From: a virus
Direction: 5' to 3' (one strand)
Length of the DNA stretch: 30,630 bases
Virus record (IMG/VR): IMGVR_UViG_3300017748_000062
Coordinates: 1 to 30,630 of that record
The notes under the pieces were generated by a model that was given only the letters and a program-made list of their open reading frames with translations, was not told the DNA's origin and did not search any database. Below, piece by piece: positions 1 through 8,400 of the stretch. The number at the start of each line of letters is the position of its first letter. The first letter of the stretch is position 1. Both the position numbers and the translations under genes were made by a program.

Positions 1-147
1 TTGCAAGTAGAATACTTCACGAGCCGTTGAAGGCTTCACGCGATACCATAGACCGTCGGCAGTATCGACAGGAAAGCGGAAATCCGCCCCCTCATCTATT
101 CGGGTGATGAACTTAGGCCCTACTTCTGGTTCACGTTCTTGGAACAT
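1..147 (-). CDS. Unknown protein, N-terminal part only
   Basis: This is an open frame of 49 codons read leftward from an ATG whose first base is 147; it runs off the left edge of the window with no stop. The peptide starts MFQEREPEVGPKFITRID and shows no domain I recognise. The start is supported by a perfect TATAAT on the minus strand (153-158) that ends 5 nt before the ATG, the same geometry as other starts in this window. It lies 46 bp downstream of the small terminase candidate on the same strand, so it could also be co-transcribed with it. Function unknown. Confidence 0.6.
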   Translation of the reverse strand, partial: MFQEREPEVGPKFITRIDEGADFRFPVDTADGLWYRVKPSTAREVFYLQ

Positions 148-152
148 CGTTA

Positions 153-158
153 ATTATA
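153..158 (-). promoter_or_regulatory. Candidate -10 box (TATAAT), leaderless geometry
   Basis: Read on the minus strand this is TATAAT followed by 5 nt and then the ATG of the partial gene. No TTGACA-like -35 sits 16-18 nt upstream. Transcription would start at or next to the ATG, giving a leaderless mRNA. The surroundings are very AT-rich, so a chance match is possible. Confidence 0.45.
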
Positions 159-193
159 TTTATCGATATATTAAGGAATGTGAAGGAAAAAAT

Positions 194-844
194 TCAATCT
201 TCCTTGGGGATGATCTCAACGTCCACTACATCACTTCTCATCCGCGACACCGCCCCCTTACCTTTATCCGCTAGACTGTTGTTAAGGACAGACACGTCGA
301 TTACGAGCTTACCCTGTCCTGAACCCCCTCCCTTAGCATTTAAACCTAAGTTCCTTCTTATAAGTTGGTCTAGTTCGGAGAGTTCCCTTACGGTTCGAGG
401 TGCCTTAAGGTTCTTTATCGAGTCTCTAAGTAGTTTAATACTGGCACTAGCAATATAGCTTTGATATTGGTCAGCGGGGGTTACTTGGGCGTCAGCTATT
501 TCTGCTAACTCCGCGTCTTCTTTAGCGGAGGCTATCCGCCGAAGCTCACTAGCCACATCACCATGGTAGTCCTCTAAGATGTCGTCGGCGTGTTCCCCCT
601 CTTCGATTCGTTTTTCAACCGCCTCCACTGCCTTGTTGTCGGCCTCAATAAGGGGGCGAAACACACGAGCGGGTAGGCTGGCTTTCTTGAACCACTTCCT
701 CACCGTCTCTCGGTGGACGTGCATCTGATTAGCTATCCCTTTATTAGAGAGCCCCTGTTGTAATAGAGTGTAAGCCTCTTTGAAACGGGGGTTCTTTGCC
801 ATCTGTTCATCAAAGAGTTTCTTGTCAGTTGGTTCTGAGTCCAT
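194..844 (-). CDS. Probable terminase small subunit
   Basis: A 216-residue protein. Residues about 24-54 form a helix-turn-helix of the resolvase/Hin-like type (LSNKGIANQMHVHRETVRKW). This is followed by a charged helical region (about 65-110, KRIEEGEHADDILEDY) and a C-terminal segment ending in acidic residues. An N-terminal DNA-binding helix-turn-helix with a helical oligomerisation core is the usual plan of phage TerS, which recognises the packaging site and loads TerL. It lies directly beside the large terminase but is transcribed in the opposite direction, which is unusual because TerS and TerL are normally co-oriented. The ATG at 844 is preferred over an upstream TTG at 889, because the TTG extension would overlap the TerL start. 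Without the TerL neighbour it would be called only an HTH protein. Confidence 0.65.
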   Translation of the reverse strand: MDSEPTDKKLFDEQMAKNPRFKEAYTLLQQGLSNKGIANQMHVHRETVRKWFKKASLPARVFRPLIEADNKAVEAVEKRIEEGEHADDILEDYHGDVASELRRIASAKEDAELAEIADAQVTPADQYQSYIASASIKLLRDSIKNLKAPRTVRELSELDQLIRRNLGLNAKGGGSGQGKLVIDVSVLNNSLADKGKGAVSRMRSDVVDVEIIPKED

Positions 845-847
845 TAA

Positions 848-859
848 AGTGATGTCACT
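848..859. promoter_or_regulatory. Palindrome between divergent terminase starts
   Basis: Only 15 bp separate the two divergent ATG codons (844 minus, 860 plus). They contain AGTGATGTCACT, an inverted repeat with 5-bp arms (AGTGA/TCACT) around a 2-bp centre. No room remains for promoters, so each promoter must lie inside the opposite gene. The palindrome could be an operator that controls both genes, or the pac/cos recognition site of the terminase. Both ideas are inference. Confidence 0.35.
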
Positions 860-2647
860 ATGAGTAAGCGGGTCTCTAAAAGCAAGCAAGTTCTTGAGCC
901 AAGGGTCAACCCTACGACGAAGGAGATGGACGTGGGTGGTCTGGCTATTAAGACAACTAGCCTTATTACGGCCTTACTATATGGGTTCGCACACCACCCT
1001 AAGGTAATTGCGAAGGAATATTACTTCTGGAGAATATGTGACGAACTTTGGAACCGCGACGATTTACCAGAGCCTATGATGGTCCGGCACCCTTGGGCGG
1101 AACAAATGATACGGGCCGCAATTAAACATAAATATTTAGCGATTGGGGGTTCAGCTTCGTCTGGTAAGTCACACACGATGGCCGCGTGGGGTATCGTCCA
1201 GTGGCTAAGTCAGCCTCGCGATACACTGGTCCTGATGACATCGACCACCTTACGGGAAGCACGGAAAAGGATATGGGGTTCAGTAATGTCTTTGTTGTCG
1301 GTGATTGACGGTGCGCCGATCAAGATAAGGGACTCAATCGGGAACGCCGCGTATATCGATGAAAACGGGACGCTTATCGAACGGGCTGGATTATCACTTA
1401 TCGCAGCGGAGAAGTCTAAAACACGGGAGGCAATCGGCAAATTCATTGGAATCAAACAGAAGCGTATAATACTTGTCGGTGACGAACTCAGTGAAATCAG
1501 TGAGGCTATCCTTAATGCTGGACTGACTAACCTATCTAAAAACCCGTTTTTCCAGATGATTGGTATGTCCAACCCAAATAGCCGATTCGACGCTTTCGGT
1601 GTCTGGTCAGAGCCTAAGAAGGGTTGGGAGTCCATAGATACACAGACCGCTGATGAGTGGACAACGAAATGGAGGGGACATTACCTACGACTAGATGGGG
1701 AGAGGAGTCCTAATATTACGTTAGGGGAAGTTAAGTATCCTTGGCTACCGACCGCTGAGAAACTAGCGGAAGACAGGGCTCTATTAGGCGCGGAGTCTAG
1801 GGGCTACATGCGAATGGTCCGAGCCGTTTTCTTCGACAGCGATGAGACAACCGGAATCTATTCGGAGGCGGAGATGACTAAAAGCGGGGCCTTAGGTGAC
1901 GTAGATTGGGTAGAAAAACCGACGATTATCGCCGGATGTGACCCTGCTTTCACTACAGGCGGGGACCGTACTATATTATATACCGCTGAGGTTGGCTACG
2001 CTCGTAATGGTCAGTATGTTTGTAAATTAGGGGAGGCGATACATCTTAATGATGACGCTACAAACAAAGCGGTTCCACGCACCTACCAGATTGTCCATCA
2101 AATTATCGACCACTGCAAACGACGCGATATTTCAGCTAGTAATCTAGCTATTGACTCCACCGGAGCTGGCGCACCTTTCTGCGATGTGTTAGCTGGCGAG
2201 TGGGAGAGTTCATTCATGCGCGTTACTTTTGGCGGTAAAGCGTCCGACAAGCGTGTCAGTATGAACAGTCAACTTACAGGTGAAGAACTCTACACGAACC
2301 GTGTGTCAGAACTCTGGTTCGTTGGTAAGGAGCTGATGAGGACAAGGCAGATCTACGGAATATCGTCGGATTTAGCTAAAGAGATGTGTGCCAGAAACTA
2401 CGATATGGTGAAAACCGGATCACTTAAAGTGAAGATCGAATCAAAATTAGAGTTCAAAGCTCGGTTCGGTAGGTCACCTGACTTAGCGGATGCCGCGTTC
2501 CTTGCTCTTGATTGCGCTCGACAGCGGCTAGGGCTCGTGGCTGTTGACCCCCCGAAAGACGAAGATGGTAAGGGGTTCAGGAAACAGGTAACGATTAAGA
2601 GCCTGAGTGGTGCCTTAGATAACCCAAATACGACTCTATTGAGTTGA
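860..2647 (+). CDS. terL: Terminase large subunit (packaging ATPase-nuclease)
   Basis: A 595-residue motor protein that pumps DNA into the prohead and cuts it. The ATPase half shows a Walker A motif GGSASSGKS at residues 96-104, a Walker B motif IILVGDE at 203-209 with catalytic E209, and a coupling segment MSNPNSRFD near 236-244. The RNase H-like nuclease half shows its acidic residues in order: D361 (AGCDPAFTTGGDRT), D432 (LAIDSTGAGAP) and D541/D544 (SPDLADAAF). Length and motif order fit a full, intact TerL. The start has no Shine-Dalgarno. It is divergent from the small-subunit candidate and is followed by a regulatory intergenic region rather than by the portal, which here lies 22 kb away. 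Confidence 0.95.
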   Translation: MSKRVSKSKQVLEPRVNPTTKEMDVGGLAIKTTSLITALLYGFAHHPKVIAKEYYFWRICDELWNRDDLPEPMMVRHPWAEQMIRAAIKHKYLAIGGSASSGKSHTMAAWGIVQWLSQPRDTLVLMTSTTLREARKRIWGSVMSLLSVIDGAPIKIRDSIGNAAYIDENGTLIERAGLSLIAAEKSKTREAIGKFIGIKQKRIILVGDELSEISEAILNAGLTNLSKNPFFQMIGMSNPNSRFDAFGVWSEPKKGWESIDTQTADEWTTKWRGHYLRLDGERSPNITLGEVKYPWLPTAEKLAEDRALLGAESRGYMRMVRAVFFDSDETTGIYSEAEMTKSGALGDVDWVEKPTIIAGCDPAFTTGGDRTILYTAEVGYARNGQYVCKLGEAIHLNDDATNKAVPRTYQIVHQIIDHCKRRDISASNLAIDSTGAGAPFCDVLAGEWESSFMRVTFGGKASDKRVSMNSQLTGEELYTNRVSELWFVGKELMRTRQIYGISSDLAKEMCARNYDMVKTGSLKVKIESKLEFKARFGRSPDLADAAFLALDCARQRLGLVAVDPPKDEDGKGFRKQVTIKSLSGALDNPNTTLLS

Positions 2648-2649
2648 CT

Positions 2650-2716
2650 TTTGGTGCTGTAATTATTTCCCTACATATATAAAAACTTTTCTTTAAACCC
2701 TTTGGTGCTGTAATTA
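2650..2716 (+). repeat. 67-bp exact direct repeat, copy 1
   Basis: These 67 bp are identical to 24568-24634. The unit opens and closes with the 16-mer TTTGGTGCTGTAATTA (2650-2665 and 2701-2716), separated by an AT-rich stretch containing CTACATATATAAAAAC. It starts 3 bp after the TerL stop. An exact copy 21.9 kb away cannot be chance and implies a conserved function or a recent duplication. It is a regulatory or replication element by inference. Confidence 0.95.
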
Positions 2717-2733
2717 GTAATAACAGCACCAAA
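2701..2733. repeat. Large dyad formed by two iterons
   Basis: TTTGGTGCTGTAATTA (2701-2716) faces TAATAACAGCACCAAA (2718-2733) around a single base, with 15 of 16 arm positions complementary. It could be an operator for a dimeric regulator or fold as a strong hairpin. A run of eight T follows at 2748-2755, about 14 bp away, which is too far for a standard intrinsic terminator. The rest of the gap up to 2781 holds nothing else I recognise. Confidence 0.8.
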
Positions 2734-2781
2734 GGCTATACGCGGACTTTTTTTTCCGATATACATAGAATTACCACAGCG

Positions 2782-2810
2782 TTGACATTACGTAGCTAAA
2801 AAGCTATTCT
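2782..2810 (+). promoter_or_regulatory. Sigma-70 promoter, leaderless geometry
   Basis: Perfect TTGACA (2782-2787), 17-bp spacer, TATTCT (2805-2810). The predicted start of transcription (about 2817) is 1-2 nt before the GTG start codon at 2819, so the mRNA would be essentially leaderless. This is the best -35/-10 pair in the window and probably drives the virion-gene run that follows. Confidence 0.75.
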
Positions 2811-2818
2811 CACCCGTC

Positions 2819-3112
2819 GTGGCAAACTCCCGCTTTAAACGTCTCCCCTCAGGCCGTATACAGTATCACGGCGAAACCTTTGCTGGTTTCAACAAGCCTA
2901 AGAGAGCGCCAAAAGGGTCTAAAAAGAAGTTTGTCGTTCTAGGCAAAGAGGGAGACAAAATCAAGAAAGTTTCTTATGGCCACCGCGATTACAGCGATTT
3001 TACAAAACACAAGAACCCTAAGCGACGTGCGAACTTCCGTGCTCGCCACAACTGCAAAACCGCAAAAGATAAAACCACCGCTCGCCACTGGGCTTGCAAA
3101 CACCTTTGGTAA
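2819..3112 (+). CDS. Small basic protein of the marine-virus ARHNC/WxCK type
   Basis: A 97-residue, strongly basic protein. The first half is rich in Lys/Arg (APKGSKKKFVVLGKEGDKIKKV). The second half carries HRDYSDFTKHKNPKRRANF and ends ARHNCKTAKDKTTARHWACK. I recall the pattern SDFTxHKxPxRRxxFxARHxC...ARxWxCK from small uncharacterised proteins of phages and algal viruses, but no function is established. The conserved Cys and His residues could bind metal. The start is GTG, directly after a sigma-70 promoter, and there is no Shine-Dalgarno. The next gene begins 2 nt after the stop, so the two are probably coupled. Association with the virion or with DNA is inferred from charge and context only. 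Confidence 0.75.
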   Translation: MANSRFKRLPSGRIQYHGETFAGFNKPKRAPKGSKKKFVVLGKEGDKIKKVSYGHRDYSDFTKHKNPKRRANFRARHNCKTAKDKTTARHWACKHLW

Positions 3113-3114
3113 CT

Positions 3115-4293
3115 ATGGCTAGATATAGAGACGACGAAGAAGATTTAGACACCGCCCCCGTAGACGAAAACGGGATGCCCGATTCTACACAAAGCAAGGC
3201 CGCCCTTTTAAAGGACGCTAGACCTAACCCTAAAAAGTCTTTTACTGAGGATAACCTACCTGAAGGTTATATGGTAGGTGGAATGTCTACCGCTGAGTTT
3301 AGAGACGCAAATAATAATGGGCTAGAGGATAGAGGCGAAGGTATATATCTAGGTAGGGACCTTGAGCCTAAGCCGTCCAACTATGGGGTCCCACCTACTG
3401 GGGGAATGTCGGGGCCTTCGGGCCCTACACGAGGGTCTGTATTCAACCCCCCATCGGCGCAATCCGATGAGTTTTATTTCGCAGCAGCTGGAGCTGACAC
3501 CCCTCCAACTCCATCTGATCCAGTAGGGGCGGTTTCACCGCAGCCTGCCGTAGCTCCAGCAGCCCCCGCTCGAAACTTCTTTGATTACTTACCAGATAAG
3601 GATGAGAAAGGGTTCTCAGCACTACCTAAAGCCGAGACTTATGATCAGGCAACCGAAAGGGTCTCTTTCTTTGAACAGACCGGACAAGACATGAAGGCGT
3701 TTGTTGCTCGTCAAGACCCTCTGTTTAAACGTTCCTTTGCTAAACAGGCTCAGACAGGCAAAAGCACTTCTCCTTTAATGTTGAGGGGCCAACCTTTAGA
3801 GGGTAACGAGAGGAGAAGGGCCGCTAGAGAAGAAAGAGAGGCTGATAAAACAAAAGACCCCGCCGTCGCGAGAGCCTTACGGGCGAGTGCCGCTCAGAGA
3901 AGGGCAAGCCAGCCTTCCATCAGAACCCCTCAAGATAAGAGGCAAGAAATGGAAAGAGGTATGCAAAAAAGGGACGTGCTACAGGACACCTTGGAAATGG
4001 GCCAACAAGCCGCTGGCGGGGCTGTTGTGAAAGAATCGACTCTCGGAACCAGCGACGGTAAAGGTCTATCGAACGGGTATCGTCTCGAAACCACCGCTAA
4101 AGGGGGGGTAGGAGCGAAAGCTCCATTAGGTGATAGGGGAGGGAAAAAAGATGACAATAAAAAAACAGGGGCCTTAGCTTACCAAGATGACGACAAACTT
4201 TTAGGGATGTCCGATGGAATATCTACTTACCAGTATTCACGGGTCGCCCCGCTACAGATAATGTTACAGGACCTCAAATCTAGAAGAGCATAA
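3115..4293 (+). CDS. Low-complexity virion-like protein, function unknown
   Basis: A 392-residue protein. The N-terminal half is acidic, then Pro/Gly/Ala-rich (about residues 85-150) and probably disordered. A short middle segment (about 150-230, FFDYLPDKDEKGF) is more ordered. The rest is charged, with Arg/Glu-rich and Lys/Gly-rich stretches and no recognised domain. I prefer the ATG at 3115, 2 nt after the upstream stop, over a TTG at 3094 that would overlap the upstream gene. The stop is followed after one base by the next ATG, so translation is probably coupled. The position just before the giant virion protein suggests a structural or internal virion part, but the sequence itself does not show this. 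Confidence 0.75.
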   Translation: MARYRDDEEDLDTAPVDENGMPDSTQSKAALLKDARPNPKKSFTEDNLPEGYMVGGMSTAEFRDANNNGLEDRGEGIYLGRDLEPKPSNYGVPPTGGMSGPSGPTRGSVFNPPSAQSDEFYFAAAGADTPPTPSDPVGAVSPQPAVAPAAPARNFFDYLPDKDEKGFSALPKAETYDQATERVSFFEQTGQDMKAFVARQDPLFKRSFAKQAQTGKSTSPLMLRGQPLEGNERRRAAREEREADKTKDPAVARALRASAAQRRASQPSIRTPQDKRQEMERGMQKRDVLQDTLEMGQQAAGGAVVKESTLGTSDGKGLSNGYRLETTAKGGVGAKAPLGDRGGKKDDNKKTGALAYQDDDKLLGMSDGISTYQYSRVAPLQIMLQDLKSRRA

Positions 4294-4294
4294 T

Positions 4295-5371
4295 ATGGCA
4301 CAGGAAATAGACAGATCGGATTTCGCTGATATTGCGGGGACATTCTTTGGGGGGTCATACACACCCCCTTCTCCTGTAACTGATCAAGCGGGTTTTGAAC
4401 GGTATGCTTCGTTTGCTCAGAACGAGTTGATGCCCTTAATAGATAAGCAGGTTAAGTATCAAGAGAGCATTAAGAGGCAGCGTAATGCTGATCTAGCTTA
4501 CCAACAGACTCAGCTAAGTATGCAGAAGAGTCTAGATGAAGCAGCAGCACAACGTAAGAACTTCCAGACACTTTCCTCGATTGGTAACTATGTTGATAGT
4601 TTGATCGAAGGAGGGGGCGACGCCTCCGATATGCTGAATAGTTTTTATGAGATAAGGTCTAAATCGCCCCTCTTTGACCCTCAATCCATAAAGTTTTTTA
4701 GCCGCTACGAGGATCGTATTAAAGCCATAGGTGTGCAACAGAAAGCAGCAGAAGCCCCCCAAAAGATGGCAGATCAGAATCTAGCGCAAGCTTATGCCTA
4801 CGGTATGCCTAAAGACTTGCTAGACCAAAACATCCTTACCGGAATCTATAGAGGGGACCCCGAAGCTAAGGAAATAGCGTCGCAAAGCCTAAGCACGGTA
4901 AAAGAGTTAGAAAAGCAGGAGAAGAGGGAGAGTGAATACCTTAAACTACAGAAAAGTGAACTTGAAAAGTTAGCTAGTTTCTCCCCCACCCCAGCGGATT
5001 TTACTACAATAGTCGAGGTGGCCGGAGGGGAAGATGAAATGAAGTTTAAAGCATTAGACTTCGATACTATGTATAAAGCTATACAAGCACGGATGCGGAT
5101 TGACGGTAGCTCAGATGATCCCGCTGTATTCAAAATGCTCAGTGATAAATTTATTATAGATCCTGAAGAAGCAGTAAAGAGTGGTTTATCCCCTGAAGAG
5201 GTGTTAAGAACCCAACTTAATTTTATACAGACTATTAAGAGAGACTCTAATATAGAGCTGAAAAGGGTTACAACTACAGCAGACCCAGCTTCACCATTCC
5301 AAATGTCTCCCGCTAAAAGAAAAGAACAAGAAGATATCTACGGGTCTTTTGGCCTGACACCACCTAAATAA
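4295..5371 (+). CDS. Helical virion-like protein, function unknown
   Basis: A 358-residue, mostly helical protein. Residues about 40-85 (KYQESIKRQRNADLAYQQTQ) and 195-220 (STVKELEKQEKRESEYLKLQ) look like coiled coils. No signal peptide or membrane segment is seen. The start ATG is one base after the previous stop, and a 31-bp gap with a TATAAT box separates it from the giant gene. Its place in a run that ends in the giant internal-virion protein suggests a partner in the capsid interior or ejection complex. This is inference. Confidence 0.75.
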   Translation: MAQEIDRSDFADIAGTFFGGSYTPPSPVTDQAGFERYASFAQNELMPLIDKQVKYQESIKRQRNADLAYQQTQLSMQKSLDEAAAQRKNFQTLSSIGNYVDSLIEGGGDASDMLNSFYEIRSKSPLFDPQSIKFFSRYEDRIKAIGVQQKAAEAPQKMADQNLAQAYAYGMPKDLLDQNILTGIYRGDPEAKEIASQSLSTVKELEKQEKRESEYLKLQKSELEKLASFSPTPADFTTIVEVAGGEDEMKFKALDFDTMYKAIQARMRIDGSSDDPAVFKMLSDKFIIDPEEAVKSGLSPEEVLRTQLNFIQTIKRDSNIELKRVTTTADPASPFQMSPAKRKEQEDIYGSFGLTPPK

Positions 5372-5391
5372 AAACTCTCCCAACCCTTACA

Positions 5392-5397
5392 TATAAT
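5392..5397 (+). promoter_or_regulatory. Candidate -10 box (TATAAT) for the giant gene
   Basis: TATAAT ends 5 nt before the ATG at 5403. There is no -35 match at 16-18 bp. The 5-nt gap equals that of the minus-strand box at 153-158, and transcription would begin at or beside the ATG. It would give the giant gene its own leaderless transcript. Confidence 0.45.
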
Positions 5398-5402
5398 CAG
5401 CC

Positions 5403-8400
5403 ATGCCTGAACTTACTCCATTCCAAGAATGGTCCCCATCTAGCGGACCTATTGCCGACCCTATTGAAAATAGGAAACAGTATTCTAACTACGTTCGGGA
5501 GGAGTATTTAAAAAGCGGAGAGTATACCCCAGAGGTAGAAGAAGATATTTTAGGGGCGACGGCCAAGGGTTTAGTAGAAGTTGAAGGGGTTTCCCCCCAA
5601 GACCTAGAAGGAACACTTTCGCCCCCTCCACTCACTTTCGAGGACAAGACACGAATACTCGAAAAAGTTTTAAGAACGGGTTACCTGTATACAGAGGGTC
5701 GTGAAAGCAGTGCCCTATACGACTTCACTAATTTTATCGACGATGGGTCAGAGGAGGCTCAGAAACGTAAGCAGCCAATACAAGAGGCCGCTGAGTCATT
5801 CGTCGAGAAGTATTATAATCAAGCCGCTAAGACAGCCGTAGCTAGAGAGCTTACCCCATACGCCCGTATCCAAGCCGATGACGGTAGCATTACCCTCATT
5901 GGAGGAGGTGCCGCAGAGGGCCTTAGTCCTTATAAGGCTTACAAGCAGTCCCTAGACAGTGGGATGATTCAAGCTGATGACGCTCCACTTATATTCAGAG
6001 GACAACAGAAAGACGAACAAGGGTTTGAGATATTCAGATACGAAAACGTTTCCACCGCTTTCCACGCCTTTCAACAGGTAGAGGAATCATTTTTCAGTGA
6101 TTCCATTAATAGGTTAGCCGAAGGTATGGCAGAGACGGGCGAGTTGAACGAACAGGACACTGAGTTCTTAATACGCCAACTCAAAGAACAGGTACCTGCC
6201 GCCAAAGAAATCCCTGAGGGGGACATCGTAGCTGCCCTTGATTACTATGTGGGTAGGCAGTCTCTCAATTACACAGATTTCGATGATGAAGATCTAAGCA
6301 ATAACGTAAGACGTTTCGGTTTAGGTCAGGTGGCCGTCCACCCTCAAGCGATGGATAACACTGAGGTCTTTGAGGCTACGATCTCTCAGTTAGCTGATCC
6401 AGAAAAAGAAAAGCTTAGAGCGGACCGTGAGGCCTACCGTGAGGCAGCCTTCACTGAGTATAGCCAAGCGTTCCAAAGGAGTTACTTAGCGGATGAGTGG
6501 ACCACTGCTGTTTCGGAGGGTAAGGATAAGGGCATGACTAACGGAGAGATCATTGACGCTTTCACGGCGGAGCATGATGAAGAGTCTTACGGGTATATCA
6601 GAAACGAGGTCTTAGGGCTCGTCGGTAACTCTATCCCTGAGTCCATCACTGATATTGTCTGGGGTGTTGGCGCGATGTCTGGAAATGAGTTCGCTAGGGA
6701 ATCTCTACTTGAAAACGAAAGAGACAGACAGGCTAAACGAAGAGTAGCTCAAATTTTAGGTGAGGAAGTAAACTGGGGTATCGAATTATCCTCAATGGTC
6801 GCCCCCGTTATTACGGACCTTACCGCCACCGCTTTAATCACTAAAGGCACCGCCGGAACCGCTACTGCCGCTTACTTAGGCACTAGGCTTACAGCTAAGG
6901 GGTTAATGAATACCGTCATCAAAGGTAGTTTACGCCAAGGCGCGAAAGAATCATTGGAGGAAGCCGCAGAAAGGGTATCAATAGACCTCATCCGTAAAGT
7001 CGGATCTAAAGAAGCGACTACGGCTAACGCCAAGACAGCTATCCAAGCCTACACAAAGATGCTCCACTCTAAGGTCCCTACTGTTTCGAGTATCTTTATC
7101 ACCGCCGGAACCCGTAGCGGGACCATGACCTACGCATCTGTGTATGACGCACTAGGCAGGACTGAAGAAGGGAAAGCCCTTACCGACGAAGAGAGGCACC
7201 AGAGGGCCCTGAAGACAGGCCTCATTGCGGCTGTAACTACAGGGGCTATTACTTCTGCCTTTACCTTAGGTGGTTTAGGCGGTCTTGAGAGTTACCTCAT
7301 GACACGCGCTACAGTAGGAGACGCGAGGAGAATGTTTACGGTCCTCGCTAAAGGTTTATCCGCTTCTGATGAAACCCTAACTAAGAGTCAGTTTGGTCAA
7401 ATCTTAGGGGCCATCACTAAGAAACACGCGCCTAAATACTTTAACGCAATAGCCGTCCCCAGAGGCGTAGCCGCTGTTGGTATGGGGGCAATAGGTGAGG
7501 GTCTAGAGGAGGGGCTCGATGAGTATATCAACACCCTTATTCAGACCGTCGCAACCGCGAGGGATGATTTAAGTTTTGGAGAACTGATGGCTCATACCGG
7601 AACCGCTGCTGCTTACGGCGCAACATTTGGTGCAGGCATGCAAGGGGCTCGACGGGCCTTCAGCCGTATATCCGGTGCTTCTGATGTATTTGAAACGCAA
7701 GAGTCCCGTAAGCTTATGGGTGAGAGGGTGCGCGAGGACATGGTCAGCAGGTTAGAAGAAGCCGGTAGCCCAATGTCCGCAGAGGTAGTAGGTGAGAAAC
7801 TACAGGGTATTATCGATAAAGGGGAAAAGGTTTCCGCCGACAGTGCTAAAGAGACTGAAGAGAAACCAGATGAAGAACCTAAAGAGAAAGCACCTGAAGA
7901 GAAAGCAGCTAAGAAAGCAGCTAAGAAAGTAGCTAAGAAAGTAGCTAAGGACAAAGTTGAATCTGAGACTGGCGGCTTTGTCTTCACCATCGAGAACAAC
8001 GATGTAGGCTTTGTCTTAGAGGTTAAAGAGAAGTTCTCGAAGACAAGAAAGAAAGTAAATAAAGCAGCTGAGGAAACAGCAGCTAAGGAAACAGCAGCTA
8101 AGGAAACAGCCGCTAAGAAAACTGACGCTAAGAAAGCAGCTAAGAAAGTAGCAGCTAAGAAAGTAGCAGCTAAGAAAGCAGCTAAGAAAGCAGCTAAGAA
8201 AGCAGCTAAGAAAGCAGCTAAGAAAGCAGCTAAGAAAGTAGGAAAACCTTCAGTCACCCTTGAGGTAAAAAAGAAAGCAGTCGACAGACAACCTCAGGAG
8301 AACAAAAAAATAGCCGAAGATACCATAGATGATAAAGAAGGTAACTTCGGAACTGAGACTATAGAGACAACAGAGGAGCAAAGAGATAGACAAGCTAATG

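Noticed and set aside
845-889. TTG start at 889 for the small terminase candidate
   Set aside because: It would overlap the TerL coding start by 30 bp; the ATG at 844 leaves a clean divergent gap and keeps the full helix-turn-helix.
1210-1635. 141-codon minus-strand frame within TerL
   Set aside because: TerL motifs in the sense strand are intact and continuous; the antisense frame has no recognisable features or start signal.
2734-2760. Intrinsic terminator after TerL
   Set aside because: The T8 run (2748-2755) lies 14 bp beyond the dyad and is not attached to its stem.
3094-3114. Upstream TTG start for the gene at 3115
   Set aside because: It overlaps the preceding gene; the ATG at 3115 is 2 nt after that stop, matching the coupling seen elsewhere.
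7613-8257. 214-codon minus-strand frame opposite the Lys/Ala tracts
   Set aside because: It is the antisense of the AAKK repeats, giving FLAAFLAA repeats; it is a by-product of the repeat composition.
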